Below are positions 8,588 to 18,940 of a stretch of DNA of 64,000 bases, one piece after another. Under the pieces are notes generated by a model. It was not told where the DNA came from. It did no database searches and was given only the letters and a program-made list of their open reading frames with translations. This DNA comes from Pseudomonadales bacterium (GTDB lineage: Bacteria; Pseudomonadota; Gammaproteobacteria; Pseudomonadales; Azotimanducaceae). A program made the translations under genes and the position numbers. The stretch is from assembly GCA_028285415.1 (NCBI GenBank), contig JANQPF010000009.1:434001-498000 (forward strand). The letters run 5' to 3'. Each line of letters starts with the position of its first letter. The stretch's first letter is position 1.

Positions 8588-8663
8588 ATTATACATGCGG
8601 CAAGCAAGATGTGTTCGAATGTTTGTGCGCTACAATGACCTGTGCTGACCACTGCAACCCTCA

Positions 8664-9098
8664 ATGAGTGATATCCAACCAGAAGACCGCTTGTATCGTC
8701 TCTTATTCCAGGCTTTTTGCTGGTTCGACGACAGCATTCGTCAGTACCTGGAACAAGCCACTGGATTCACAGTGACCCGTACCGAGACGATGCTTATCCT
8801 TCTTGTGCGCGATGGCGTTACCCGGTCTACCGACCTGGCCCGCATTCTTGGCATCAGCCGCCAAGCGGTACACAAGGCAGTTTCAAAACTCGAGTCCGCC
8901 GAGGTGTTTGCTTTGAAACCACACCCGGACGACTTGCGATCGAAGCAAGTAGTCTTTCTGGATAGTGGAACTCCCGTTCACCAAAGCGTTGCACGCGGTC
9001 TGGATGAGCTGGAACGAAACCTTAAGAAACGTATCGGTGAAGCCGGATTCAATAGCCTCATCGTTGAACTCAAGAAGGACTGGGGGCCGATACTTTGA
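8664..9098 (+). CDS. MarR family transcriptional regulator
   Basis: 144 residues. The winged helix reads TRTETMLILLVRDGVTRSTDLARILGISRQAVHKAVSKLESAEVFALKPHPDDLRSKQVVFLDSG, a standard MarR DNA-binding domain between N- and C-terminal dimerisation helices. It is divergent from the Rieske oxygenase with a 160-base gap holding repeat sites, so it most likely controls that oxygenase. No metal or redox cysteines stand out. Confidence 0.88.
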   Translation: MSDIQPEDRLYRLLFQAFCWFDDSIRQYLEQATGFTVTRTETMLILLVRDGVTRSTDLARILGISRQAVHKAVSKLESAEVFALKPHPDDLRSKQVVFLDSGTPVHQSVARGLDELERNLKKRIGEAGFNSLIVELKKDWGPIL

Positions 9099-9231
9099 CG
9101 AGTAATCCGCTATCGAAGCCGGCCAACCCCGCTTAGGTATGACAGTTTCCAGAGTGCCCTGAGATTCCGCACGGCAACCCTCCGCGCGAAGGCATATACT
9201 GAGCACCTGCATGAGGGGAGGCATCAAGATC

Positions 9232-10230
9232 ATGAGCACACCAGCAACGCTATCCAGCGAGATCAAGTATCGTCTGGTTGAGGACTGGCCACACTACCCG
9301 GCCGACATGTCCTTCGAAATGGGATCGGGGGTTTGCGTCGACGACGAAGGGATCATCTATCTCTTTACGCGCGACCTCGAACATTGGGCCGCACATCCGC
9401 TTGCGATGCGGGATAAGATGGGTAAGAGCAGCGTGTCCATGTTCACCCGTGACGGCGACTATCTGGGTGCCTGGGGGCCGTCGCAGGAGCGGGGTTTTGC
9501 CCTCGGCGCACACACGATCTACTTCATTGATGGCCACATCTGGACCGTCGACCGGGACGGTCACATGGTGAAGAAATATACGAAGGACGGTGACCTCGTT
9601 CTGGCCCTGGGCGAGCTGGGAAAGTGGGGTAACGAACCCGGCCATTTCAACGGCCCAACTTCGGTCGTTGTGCAACCCAATGGCAACATTGTGATCTCGG
9701 ACGGCTACTGGAACGCCCGACTGATCTGGTTCTCGCCGGAGGGTGAGTACATCAAAGAGATTGGCGGCTGGGGCAACGAACCCGGCCAGTTCAACTCACC
9801 TCACGCGGTGGCGCAGATGCCGGACGGGCGTCTGGTTGTCGTCGATTTCAGAGGTGGCGCGCTGCACGATTACATGACCGTCAAAGGCCAGATTGCGGAA
9901 GAGCGCTGGGAAAACGATCCCAGCCGCAAGAGCCGTATCCAGGTGTTCGATCCCGACGGTAATTTCATCGAGCAGTGGGACCACCTGAACCCGCTGACCG
10001 TGGCGGTCTATGGCGACCGGCTTTACGCGAGCGACAAGATGAGCAACCTCGTGGTTTATGACGCCCACACGCTGGAAGAGCTCGAACGGCACGAGAAGCT
10101 TGCCATCTATATCCACCAGATGGCGGTGGACCAGTTCGGCGACATCTACACGGCAACCGTATACCCGGAACACGCCGGTGAAAGCCGCGGGCCCCAGGGC
10201 CCCTGCCACCGTCGCTGGACGCGGGACTGA
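9232..10230 (+). CDS. NHL-repeat beta-propeller protein (peptidyl-alpha-hydroxyglycine alpha-amidating lyase-like)
   Basis: About 332 residues from ATG 9232, which follows an AGGGGAGG ribosome binding site; ATG 9211 is the alternative. Repeated blades (GVCVDDEGIIYLFTRD, PTSVVVQPNGNIVISDGYWNARL, SPHAVAQMPDGRLVVVDF, MAVDQFGDIYTATV), with GxFNxP motifs, match NHL six-bladed propellers related to the lyase domain of peptide-amidating enzymes. In bacteria such proteins are of unknown substrate. No signal peptide is evident. The C-terminus (GPQGPCHRRWTRD) does not look like a closing blade strand, so a late frameshift is possible but unproven. Convergent with the amidohydrolase. Confidence 0.78.
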   Translation: MSTPATLSSEIKYRLVEDWPHYPADMSFEMGSGVCVDDEGIIYLFTRDLEHWAAHPLAMRDKMGKSSVSMFTRDGDYLGAWGPSQERGFALGAHTIYFIDGHIWTVDRDGHMVKKYTKDGDLVLALGELGKWGNEPGHFNGPTSVVVQPNGNIVISDGYWNARLIWFSPEGEYIKEIGGWGNEPGQFNSPHAVAQMPDGRLVVVDFRGGALHDYMTVKGQIAEERWENDPSRKSRIQVFDPDGNFIEQWDHLNPLTVAVYGDRLYASDKMSNLVVYDAHTLEELERHEKLAIYIHQMAVDQFGDIYTATVYPEHAGESRGPQGPCHRRWTRD

Positions 10231-10241
10231 CGTCGCCGGGC

Positions 10242-11063
10242 TCAGGAGATTCCGAAAACGCGCCGGGCGTTGCCACCCAGGAATTGCGCCTCCACCTCGG
10301 GGGTGAGCGCCAACCCGGGAAGATCCGCGAGCGCCTGAGCCGGTGTAATCATTGGATAGTTGGTGCCGAAGAGCACCTTCTCTGCACCGTTCGTATTGAG
10401 AAAGCGGACGAGCTCGGGCGGATAGCGTTTGGCGGTATACGCAGAAGTGTCGATGTAGACATTGGGGTGTTTGGTTGCGACGGCGATGGCTTCTTCCGTC
10501 CAGGGATAGCCAATATGTCCGCCTACGATCGTGAGATCGGGGAAATCCAACGCCACACGATCCAGGTAAATGGGCCGGCCCACTTCAGAGGACATCAGCG
10601 GCCCGGTATGACCGATCTGCGTGCAGAAGGGGATGCCAAGATCGCAGCAGACGGTGTAGATCGGATAGAACAACCGGTCTGTGGGCGGCAATTCCCAAAG
10701 CCACGGCAGCACGCGAATCCCTTTGAAACCCAGCTCGCCGACACAGCGCTTGATTTCAGCCACGGCCTGCATGGGCTTGCTGATGTCGACGGAACCGACA
10801 CCAATGAACCGGTCCGGAAACTCACTGACAAATTGGTACACCTCATCGTTTGAGATCATGACGTTGCGCGGTGCCACCCAGGCAGAAATCAGCGCTTTTG
10901 ATACCCTTCCAGCATCCATCACCTGCACCGTCTTCTCTACCGGCAGCGCTTCCGTCGGCGCCTCCGTTCTCGTCCACCGGCGCAGCGAATCGAAGATGGG
11001 ATCCTGCGAGTGTCTGAGTGTTGGATGTTGCGCCCAGGCATCAATAATCAATGGTCTCTCCAA
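10242..11063 (-). CDS. Amidohydrolase family (Amidohydrolase_2) protein
   Basis: 273 residues, TIM-barrel amidohydrolase of the ACMSD/decarboxylase-like class: GFKGIRVLPWLWELPPTD, PFCTQIGHTGPLMSSEVGRPIYLDRVALDFPDLTIVGGHIGYPW and VLFGTNYPMI are the conserved strands with metal-site His and the late acidic/Asn position. The first metal motif reads DAWAQH instead of HxH, as in a subset of the family. Start is TTG 11063, inside the last codons of the histidine kinase (16-base overlap), so translation is probably coupled to it. The physical link of a hydrolase and sensor kinase is unusual; role unknown. Confidence 0.8.
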   Translation of the reverse strand: MERPLIIDAWAQHPTLRHSQDPIFDSLRRWTRTEAPTEALPVEKTVQVMDAGRVSKALISAWVAPRNVMISNDEVYQFVSEFPDRFIGVGSVDISKPMQAVAEIKRCVGELGFKGIRVLPWLWELPPTDRLFYPIYTVCCDLGIPFCTQIGHTGPLMSSEVGRPIYLDRVALDFPDLTIVGGHIGYPWTEEAIAVATKHPNVYIDTSAYTAKRYPPELVRFLNTNGAEKVLFGTNYPMITPAQALADLPGLALTPEVEAQFLGGNARRVFGIS

Positions 11064-13156
11064 TCGCGGGACGCACCTTCTCCACCCATGAGCCGGGTGG
11101 CGGCCTGAACCAGCTGAGAGGGCCGGAAAGGTTTTGCCAGAAATGCGACGCTCTCATCATCCTCGTACCAGGGGTCGAGCTTTTCGTCCGAATAACCGGA
11201 AATAAACAACACCTTGAGCTCAGGCTGGCGCAGACGCAGCTTGTCCGCGAGTACCGAGCCTTTCATTCCCGGCATGATCACGTCGCTGATCAGCAGCGTG
11301 GGCGGTACGTCGTGCTTGTCGTACTCCTCCATTGCTGCCATGCCATCCGCGGCGTCAAGGCTGCTGATCCCCGCCTCCAAGAGCGCTTCGCTGATCAGCT
11401 GCCGGATATTGGGGTCGTCCTCAGCCACCAGAACCCACGCGTGCTCCGATATCGGCTGGGAAAGCGCGGTTTGGTCTGCGCTCGGCTCCGGCGCTGCCGC
11501 CTGCACCGGCAAACTCAAGATGGCAGTCGTCCCGCGGCCTTGTTCGCTGATCAGCTGCAGATGACCACCGCAGCGCCGCGCCTGCCGGTAAGCACTGGCC
11601 AGCCCCAGACCCGTGCCGCGCTCGCCGTTTTTGGTCGTGAAAAACGGATCGAACGCCTGCTCCAGCGTTTGTGGGTCCATGCCAACGCCATCGTCGCGGA
11701 TGGACAACCGGGCAACGTTACCGGCAGCGAGATCCAACTCCCTCGCCCTCCGGGGATCGAGAAGCTCCGTGTCGATGTCCATCGTCAGGTGACCGCCATT
11801 GGGCATGGCGTCTCTGGCGTTGGTGACAATGTTCAATATGACCTGATTCAGCTGCGACGGATCACTGCGCACGAAACAGGCTTCGCGGCCGGGATTAATC
11901 TCGAGCTGGATCTGCTCGCCGAGCAGGCTTCTGAGGATGGGTCGCAGGTTGACGACGAGCGCATTCAAGTCAAACACGCCCAGCTGCCGGGGCTGTTCCT
12001 GACTGAAACTGAGAAGCCGCCCCGTGAGGCCGGCCGCTTCATCTGCGGCCAGCAGTATGTTGTCACGGTGCTCACTTTTCGGCAGCAACTCTCCGTGCCC
12101 CGCAATGACGGTCAGCAGGTTGTTGAAGTCATGAGCCACCCCGGCTGCAAGGAGCCCCACGCCTTCCAGGCGTTCCGCCTGCAGCCCACGAGCCCGGTCT
12201 TCCCGCTCCCGCTCGACATCGCGGGCCGCGAAAATCCAGCGATCTTCGTTGGTTTCTCGCGAATAGGGGATCGCAAACGCCGCTATCCAGACCCAGTGTC
12301 CACCGGCATGCCTGAGGCGGGCCTCAACCTGCGCGACATGGTCAGGTGCGTTTTGCAGCGTTTCGACAACGGGCCAGAAATCTTCAGGGTGAACGTACTC
12401 CTGCAGCCCCGCCTGCATGAATACGCCGGGATCGTAACCGAGGAGCTGCCTGACCCCCTTGCTGGCGTAGTCGATTCTCCCCGGTGCGACTTCAATGATT
12501 CCAGGGAACGCGCTTTCGGCAAACACCCGGAGGCGGTCGCGCTCGTCTCGCGCCTGTTGAATCGCATCGTCGTTCGAGCCCTGTGCCACTTCCCGCGCCA
12601 GCGTATGAGCGGTGGACCACAAGCCAATCGCCGCGGTCATGATCGTCACGGCCCAGGCGACTTCGAATTCCGCAGATTGGCCGAGGGTCAGACGTGTCGC
12701 GTTGGCGGCGGCAAGCAGGGTACCGACAAGCGTCCAATACAATCCCGCGCGACTCGAAATCAGGTGTGCGGCGATCAAGCCAACAGTGCAGATCGACACC
12801 ATGACCTGCGAGCTGGCCGGATCGAGCGCAATCCTGATAACCAGCGACACAGTGAGGACAGCCAGGAAGGCGTGTGTGACGAGGCCCAGATTGCCGCTCT
12901 TCCTGAATCCGTGAAGGAGAACCAACAGTAACGCCGCTGCCGCGGCAGACCAGGCGAGCCGCAGCATGTCGCCGAGCACGAAGTCGCGAATCGATGACAA
13001 GGCAAGCACGAGAAGCCCTGCCAGGATCGACAGCACAAACAATCGCGCCTTGGCCTCCTGGTCGGGTCGTTCCGAGGCGTTTTCCGGACAGATCTGGTCG
13101 ACCCAGCCCAGAATCCGAGCCCAGGATTCAGATGAGGTGGCTATGGCAAAATCCAC
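11048..13156 (-). CDS. Membrane hybrid sensor histidine kinase with PAS and receiver domains
   Basis: 702 residues. About six hydrophobic helices fill residues ~40-190, then a PAS domain (ESAFPGIIEVAPGRIDYASKGVRQLLGYDP; ~215-320), a dimerisation/phosphoacceptor box GVAHDFNNLLTVIAGHGEL, an ATPase with N box NIVTNARDAMPNGG, G1 DDGVGM and FFTTK/GTGLGL, and a C-terminal receiver (VAEDDPNIRQ, phosphorylatable Asp in LLISDVIMPG, Lys in LAKPFRPS). The HDFNN box is that of the HisKA family found in FixL/NtrB-like kinases. No separate response regulator is next to it. Its stop overlaps the amidohydrolase start; upstream lies the shared gap with katG. Confidence 0.92.
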   Translation of the reverse strand: MDFAIATSSESWARILGWVDQICPENASERPDQEAKARLFVLSILAGLLVLALSSIRDFVLGDMLRLAWSAAAAALLLVLLHGFRKSGNLGLVTHAFLAVLTVSLVIRIALDPASSQVMVSICTVGLIAAHLISSRAGLYWTLVGTLLAAANATRLTLGQSAEFEVAWAVTIMTAAIGLWSTAHTLAREVAQGSNDDAIQQARDERDRLRVFAESAFPGIIEVAPGRIDYASKGVRQLLGYDPGVFMQAGLQEYVHPEDFWPVVETLQNAPDHVAQVEARLRHAGGHWVWIAAFAIPYSRETNEDRWIFAARDVEREREDRARGLQAERLEGVGLLAAGVAHDFNNLLTVIAGHGELLPKSEHRDNILLAADEAAGLTGRLLSFSQEQPRQLGVFDLNALVVNLRPILRSLLGEQIQLEINPGREACFVRSDPSQLNQVILNIVTNARDAMPNGGHLTMDIDTELLDPRRARELDLAAGNVARLSIRDDGVGMDPQTLEQAFDPFFTTKNGERGTGLGLASAYRQARRCGGHLQLISEQGRGTTAILSLPVQAAAPEPSADQTALSQPISEHAWVLVAEDDPNIRQLISEALLEAGISSLDAADGMAAMEEYDKHDVPPTLLISDVIMPGMKGSVLADKLRLRQPELKVLFISGYSDEKLDPWYEDDESVAFLAKPFRPSQLVQAATRLMGGEGASRDWRDH

Positions 13157-13192
13157 ATATCAAGAAAGCACACGTTCCGCCCAGCTTCGTGA

Positions 13193-15553
<2,361 letters not shown>

Positions 15554-15564
15554 GGGCTGATCAG

Positions 15565-15594
15565 GGGCTGCGGCGGTGAGATCTGCCGCAGCCC
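15565..15594 (+). terminator. Strong hairpin after katG
   Basis: Perfect 10-bp inverted repeat, GGGCTGCGGC pairing with GCCGCAGCCC, around a 10-base loop, starting 12 bases after the katG stop. There is no clear T-run, so it may be a weak intrinsic terminator or a 3'-end stabilising structure. Confidence 0.65.
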
Positions 15595-15866
15595 TGAATA
15601 CGATTTGCCGATGCTATCAGTTGGCGGCGGCAAAGATCGTGTCCTGCGACCAGAAGCGCATTCGTCTAACAGCCAAACCATTCTCGAGGGCTCAACGCAG
15701 GACGTCACTCTTGCAGCCCCCCCGGATCAATCACATTTATCAGGAGGCGGACAACGGGTTACCTCAGGAGTACACCACCCTCGACAGCTCGTTCTCTGAA
15801 CTGATCTTCGAAACCCATCCAGTTACAGGAGGAAACCGCGTCAACGTTAATTCCCGACGCCGAAGT
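15595..15866. other. Intergenic stretch without recognisable gene
   Basis: About 270 bases between the katG hairpin and the end of the convergent MarR gene. Short open frames occur but none has a ribosome binding site, family resemblance or coding-like composition. Nothing else recognised. Confidence 0.6.
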
Positions 15867-16310
15867 TCAGTTTGATGGCTTGGATAACACTTTCCTCAGC
15901 CGATGGACGACCTCCCGCGTGTCTTCTGCAGTCAAGTTCCCGAGCAACATCTCGACCAGGTTGTCTCGTATGTCACCGACATGTTCCGCGACACCGCGTC
16001 CCTCGTCAGTAATCGCAACCAGATTCGTTCGCTTATCAATCTCGTCTTTGTGCCTGACAATGTAGCCTCTGCCCTCCAGTTTTTTTAACGACCGGCCTGC
16101 ATTGCTGCGATCCACCGTGAGCGAGGCCGACAGGGCGTCTTGTGTCATCGTGCCCTCCTCTGCCAATACGCTGACCAGCCGTGCTTCAGAGTGGTTCAGC
16201 CCGAGCACGACGAGGGAACGCTCGGCCATGCGGAACCGACGCTGTGCCAATTCACCAATGAGATCGAAGAGCTCTGAATGACTGCTTTGTTTGTCTTTTT
16301 TATTTGACAT
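15867..16310 (-). CDS. MarR family transcriptional regulator
   Basis: 147 residues. Winged helix: LNHSEARLVSVLAEEGTMTQDALSASLTVDRSNAGRSLKKLEGRGYIVRHKDEIDKRTNLVAITDEGR, the canonical MarR DNA-binding domain. Divergent from a methyltransferase gene, with a perfect 20-bp palindrome between them, so it most likely represses that gene and itself. A Lys-rich N-terminus precedes the first helix. Confidence 0.9.
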   Translation of the reverse strand: MSNKKDKQSSHSELFDLIGELAQRRFRMAERSLVVLGLNHSEARLVSVLAEEGTMTQDALSASLTVDRSNAGRSLKKLEGRGYIVRHKDEIDKRTNLVAITDEGRGVAEHVGDIRDNLVEMLLGNLTAEDTREVVHRLRKVLSKPSN

Positions 16311-16328
16311 CTACACCTTCTGTCATCA

Positions 16329-16348
16329 ATATGCGTGCGCACGCATAT
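16329..16348. promoter_or_regulatory. Perfect 20-bp palindromic operator
   Basis: Arms ATATGCGTGC and GCACGCATAT meet without spacer. It lies 18 bases from the MarR start and 23 bases from the methyltransferase GTG, i.e. in the shared promoter. Very probably the binding site of the MarR encoded at 15867-16310. Confidence 0.82.
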
Positions 16349-16371
16349 ATTATCGCAAACGGAAAACGACA

Positions 16372-16950
16372 GTGAATACAGATAAAGCAAGCGAGATTTT
16401 GAGTCCAGCCTTCAAAGCGATAGCGTCAGATGCGGCTACCGTTCTCGCCATGCTCGAACTCCCTGCCAGCGCGGCCGTTTTGGACGTGGGTACCGGGGAG
16501 GCCAACTTTGCGATTTATCTCGCGTTGGAAGGATTCGAGGTGATCACAGGCGAACCGGCGACTGATTCATCTCAGTATGCGAACAAACCCTGGGAAGACA
16601 GTGCAAGAAAACTCGGTGTTCGTGACCGGATTCGTTTCGACGCTTTTGATGCCAGCGACATGCCCTATTCAACTGATGCTTTCGATGCGGTGTTCTTTTT
16701 TGGCGTCCTTCATCATGTTGAGGAAAAACTTCGCGATGCAGTTTTGAGAGAGTCACTGCGGGTTGCAAAAAATAATGGCGCAGTTGTTTTCTTCGAACCC
16801 AAGCCGGAAACCTTGGAGAGGGTCTGGCAAACCGATCCGTCGCACCCGGAAGCAGCAGATCCATCGCGCTACGCACCCGAAGGAGCGAAGCTGGAGTCGA
16901 AGACAACTGGTTCACTGATGGATATCTACATCTACAGGCAGGGCGCGTAG
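16372..16950 (+). CDS. Class I SAM-dependent methyltransferase
   Basis: About 192 residues from GTG 16372; the longer frame from 16291 would run through the operator. Motif I VLDVGTGEANFAIYLALEGFEVITGEP, motif II/III DMPYSTDAFDAVFFFGVLHHVEEKLRDAVLRESLRVAKNNGAVVFFEP are the standard Methyltransf_11 fold. Substrate unknown. The pairing with a MarR regulator suggests methylation of a toxic small molecule sensed by the regulator (inference). Followed 46 bases later by the amidase. Confidence 0.85.
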   Translation: MNTDKASEILSPAFKAIASDAATVLAMLELPASAAVLDVGTGEANFAIYLALEGFEVITGEPATDSSQYANKPWEDSARKLGVRDRIRFDAFDASDMPYSTDAFDAVFFFGVLHHVEEKLRDAVLRESLRVAKNNGAVVFFEPKPETLERVWQTDPSHPEAADPSRYAPEGAKLESKTTGSLMDIYIYRQGA

Positions 16951-16996
16951 TACCTATGCATGGGATGCCCTCTTGGAGCAGAGCTGGAGTTGGTTT

Positions 16997-18454
16997 ATGA
17001 CCTTGGCCTACGAAAGCGCTTCCAGTCTCCTCGACTTACTGACCTCGGGAGACATCTCAAGCGTTGAACTATTGGATGAACTGCTGGCGCGCATCGACGC
17101 CAGAGACGGTGAAATCAATGCGGTGGTAGCAACGGCGCCTGGTGCGGCACGCGAGTTGGCAGAAAAAGCCGACGCTGCACGGGCTCGCGGCGAGATCTGG
17201 GGCAAGCTGCACGGTTTGCCGATGACAATTAAGGACTCGATTGAAGTAGCCGGCATGCCGACGACCTCCGGCGCGCCGGAACTTGCCGGACACAGGCCGA
17301 CACGTCACGCGGATGCGGTCCAGAGACTGGTCGACGAAGGTGCCATTGTGTTCGGAAAGACAAATGTACCGCTCTATACGGGTGACTTTCAGAGCTACAA
17401 TGAAGTCTACGGCACCACAAACAACCCTTGGAACACCGAACGCGGTCCGGGTGGTTCTTCTGGAGGCTCTGCGGCGGCACTGGCAGCGGGTTTTACACCA
17501 CTCGAACTCGGTAGCGACATTGGTGGGTCCATACGGAATCCTGCTCACTTCTGCGGCGTGTACGGTCACAAACCAACCCGGGGCATAGTCTCGGTGCGCG
17601 GGAACGTGCCAGGACCACCCGGCACGTTGTCAATTCCGGATCTTGTGGTTCTCGGACCGATGGCGCGTTGTCCTGACGATTTGGAGCTTGGTCTCAATGC
17701 AGCGGCCGGGCCCGCGGCATCGGACGAACCAGCCTGGCGTCTCACACTACCCAAGTCGCGGCATGAGGAGGCGTCGAGATTTCGGGTTGCGGTCTGGCTG
17801 GAGCAAACCGGATTCCCGATTTCCGCTGACGTAACTGACCTCATGCAGTCCGCGGTGGATCGCGCTGCTGACAAAGTGGCGATTGTTGACGACAAAGCTC
17901 GGCCCGAATTCGACCCGAAATTCAGTCATGCGCTATATCTGCGTTTGTTGTACTCGGTCATCGGTTCCGACCCTTCCGGTGGAGCGCTTGCCGAAGTGGC
18001 GAACATGCTCTCCCCTCTGCATCCTTCGGAACAGGACGTTGGCAGCGACGCAACTCGAGCGCTTGTTGATCTGCACAGCACCTGGCTCTGGGACAATGAG
18101 GCTCGATCTCAACTGCATGCTGCGTGGGCAGCGTTCTTCCAGAAATATGACGTACTACTGTGTCCGATCATGCCCGTTGCAGCTTTCCCTCATGATCACC
18201 GACCGATCACACAGCGTACACTCAACGTTGACGGCAAAGAGATCTCATACTTAGACCCGCTGTTCTGGGCCGGACTTTTCACCGTATCAGATCTACCAGC
18301 GACGGCGGTTCCCATTGGCCGTTCCGCAGAGGGACTACCAGTTGGCATGCAAGTAGTTGCCCCGTACCTGGAAGATCGCACGGCGATCCATTTCGCGCGG
18401 CTGCTCGAGGATCTGATAGGCGGGTTCGAGAGGCCACCGGGATATGCGAATTGA
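16997..18454 (+). CDS. Amidase signature family enzyme
   Basis: About 485 residues. The Ser-cisSer-Lys catalytic triad is complete: Lys in LPMTIKDSIEVAG, the glycine-rich GPGGSSGGSAAALAAGF with cis-Ser, and Ser in GSDIGGSIRNPAHFCG. Such enzymes hydrolyse carboxylic amides to acids and ammonia; closest in style to broad-specificity amidases rather than GatA, since no GatB/C is near. Start ATG 16997 follows a GGAG; TTG 16973 is the alternative. An NTF2-like gene follows 32 bases after the stop. Confidence 0.92.
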   Translation: MTLAYESASSLLDLLTSGDISSVELLDELLARIDARDGEINAVVATAPGAARELAEKADAARARGEIWGKLHGLPMTIKDSIEVAGMPTTSGAPELAGHRPTRHADAVQRLVDEGAIVFGKTNVPLYTGDFQSYNEVYGTTNNPWNTERGPGGSSGGSAAALAAGFTPLELGSDIGGSIRNPAHFCGVYGHKPTRGIVSVRGNVPGPPGTLSIPDLVVLGPMARCPDDLELGLNAAAGPAASDEPAWRLTLPKSRHEEASRFRVAVWLEQTGFPISADVTDLMQSAVDRAADKVAIVDDKARPEFDPKFSHALYLRLLYSVIGSDPSGGALAEVANMLSPLHPSEQDVGSDATRALVDLHSTWLWDNEARSQLHAAWAAFFQKYDVLLCPIMPVAAFPHDHRPITQRTLNVDGKEISYLDPLFWAGLFTVSDLPATAVPIGRSAEGLPVGMQVVAPYLEDRTAIHFARLLEDLIGGFERPPGYAN

Positions 18455-18486
18455 AACTGTAGTGTCGAACAAAGCCGAGGAATGAC

Positions 18487-18864
18487 ATGGATAATCAGAA
18501 GGCGATTGAGCGAACCATCGAAACCTATTTTGCATGTATGTACGAATCGAGCGCTTCGAAAGCGCGTGATGCCTTCCATCCTGACGCACGGATTACTGGT
18601 TTCATGGATGGCGAGCTGCAACAGATGACGGTTGATCAGTTCGCCAAGTTTGTTGATTCACAACCTTCCGCAAAAGCCGCCGGGCTGCCTGCACGGCTTG
18701 ATATTCTGTCCATACAAATCGCGGGAGCAACAGCAATTGCGCTCATTCGGGACGACTACCTTGGAATGACTTTTCTCGATACGTTGTGTTTGATCCAAGA
18801 GGACAATGATTGGTCAATCTACACCAAGCTATTCCACATAGAGGGACAGGCGCCAGGCGAGTGA
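18487..18864 (+). CDS. NTF2-like (SnoaL/lumazine-binding-like) protein
   Basis: 125 residues. AIERTIETYFACMYESSASKARDAFHPDARITGFMDGELQQMTVDQFAKFV and the C-terminal YLGMTFLDTLCLIQEDNDWSIYTKLFHIE match the cone-shaped NTF2-like fold of the putative lumazine-binding family (PF12893 type). These small proteins bind or isomerise hydrophobic ligands; no active-site Asp/His pair can be assigned with confidence. Probably cotranscribed with the amidase before it. Confidence 0.78.
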   Translation: MDNQKAIERTIETYFACMYESSASKARDAFHPDARITGFMDGELQQMTVDQFAKFVDSQPSAKAAGLPARLDILSIQIAGATAIALIRDDYLGMTFLDTLCLIQEDNDWSIYTKLFHIEGQAPGE

Positions 18865-18940
18865 ATGACTGAAGCGCGTCGTTTTGTACACTCCACGAGC
18901 AACGTTGTAGCGCTCTTACCGACAAGTCGGCGCAAACAGG

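Noticed and set aside
9211-9231. Earlier ATG for the NHL-repeat protein
   Set aside because: The AGGGGAGG ribosome binding site lies between the two ATGs and fits ATG 9232.
11051-12931. 626-codon open frame antisense to the histidine kinase
   Set aside because: It mirrors the well-supported kinase gene, shows no recognisable domain, and long antisense frames are expected in high-GC codon-biased DNA.
15576-15875. Short open frames between katG and MarR
   Set aside because: No ribosome binding site, odd composition, overlap with the terminator-like hairpin, no family resemblance.
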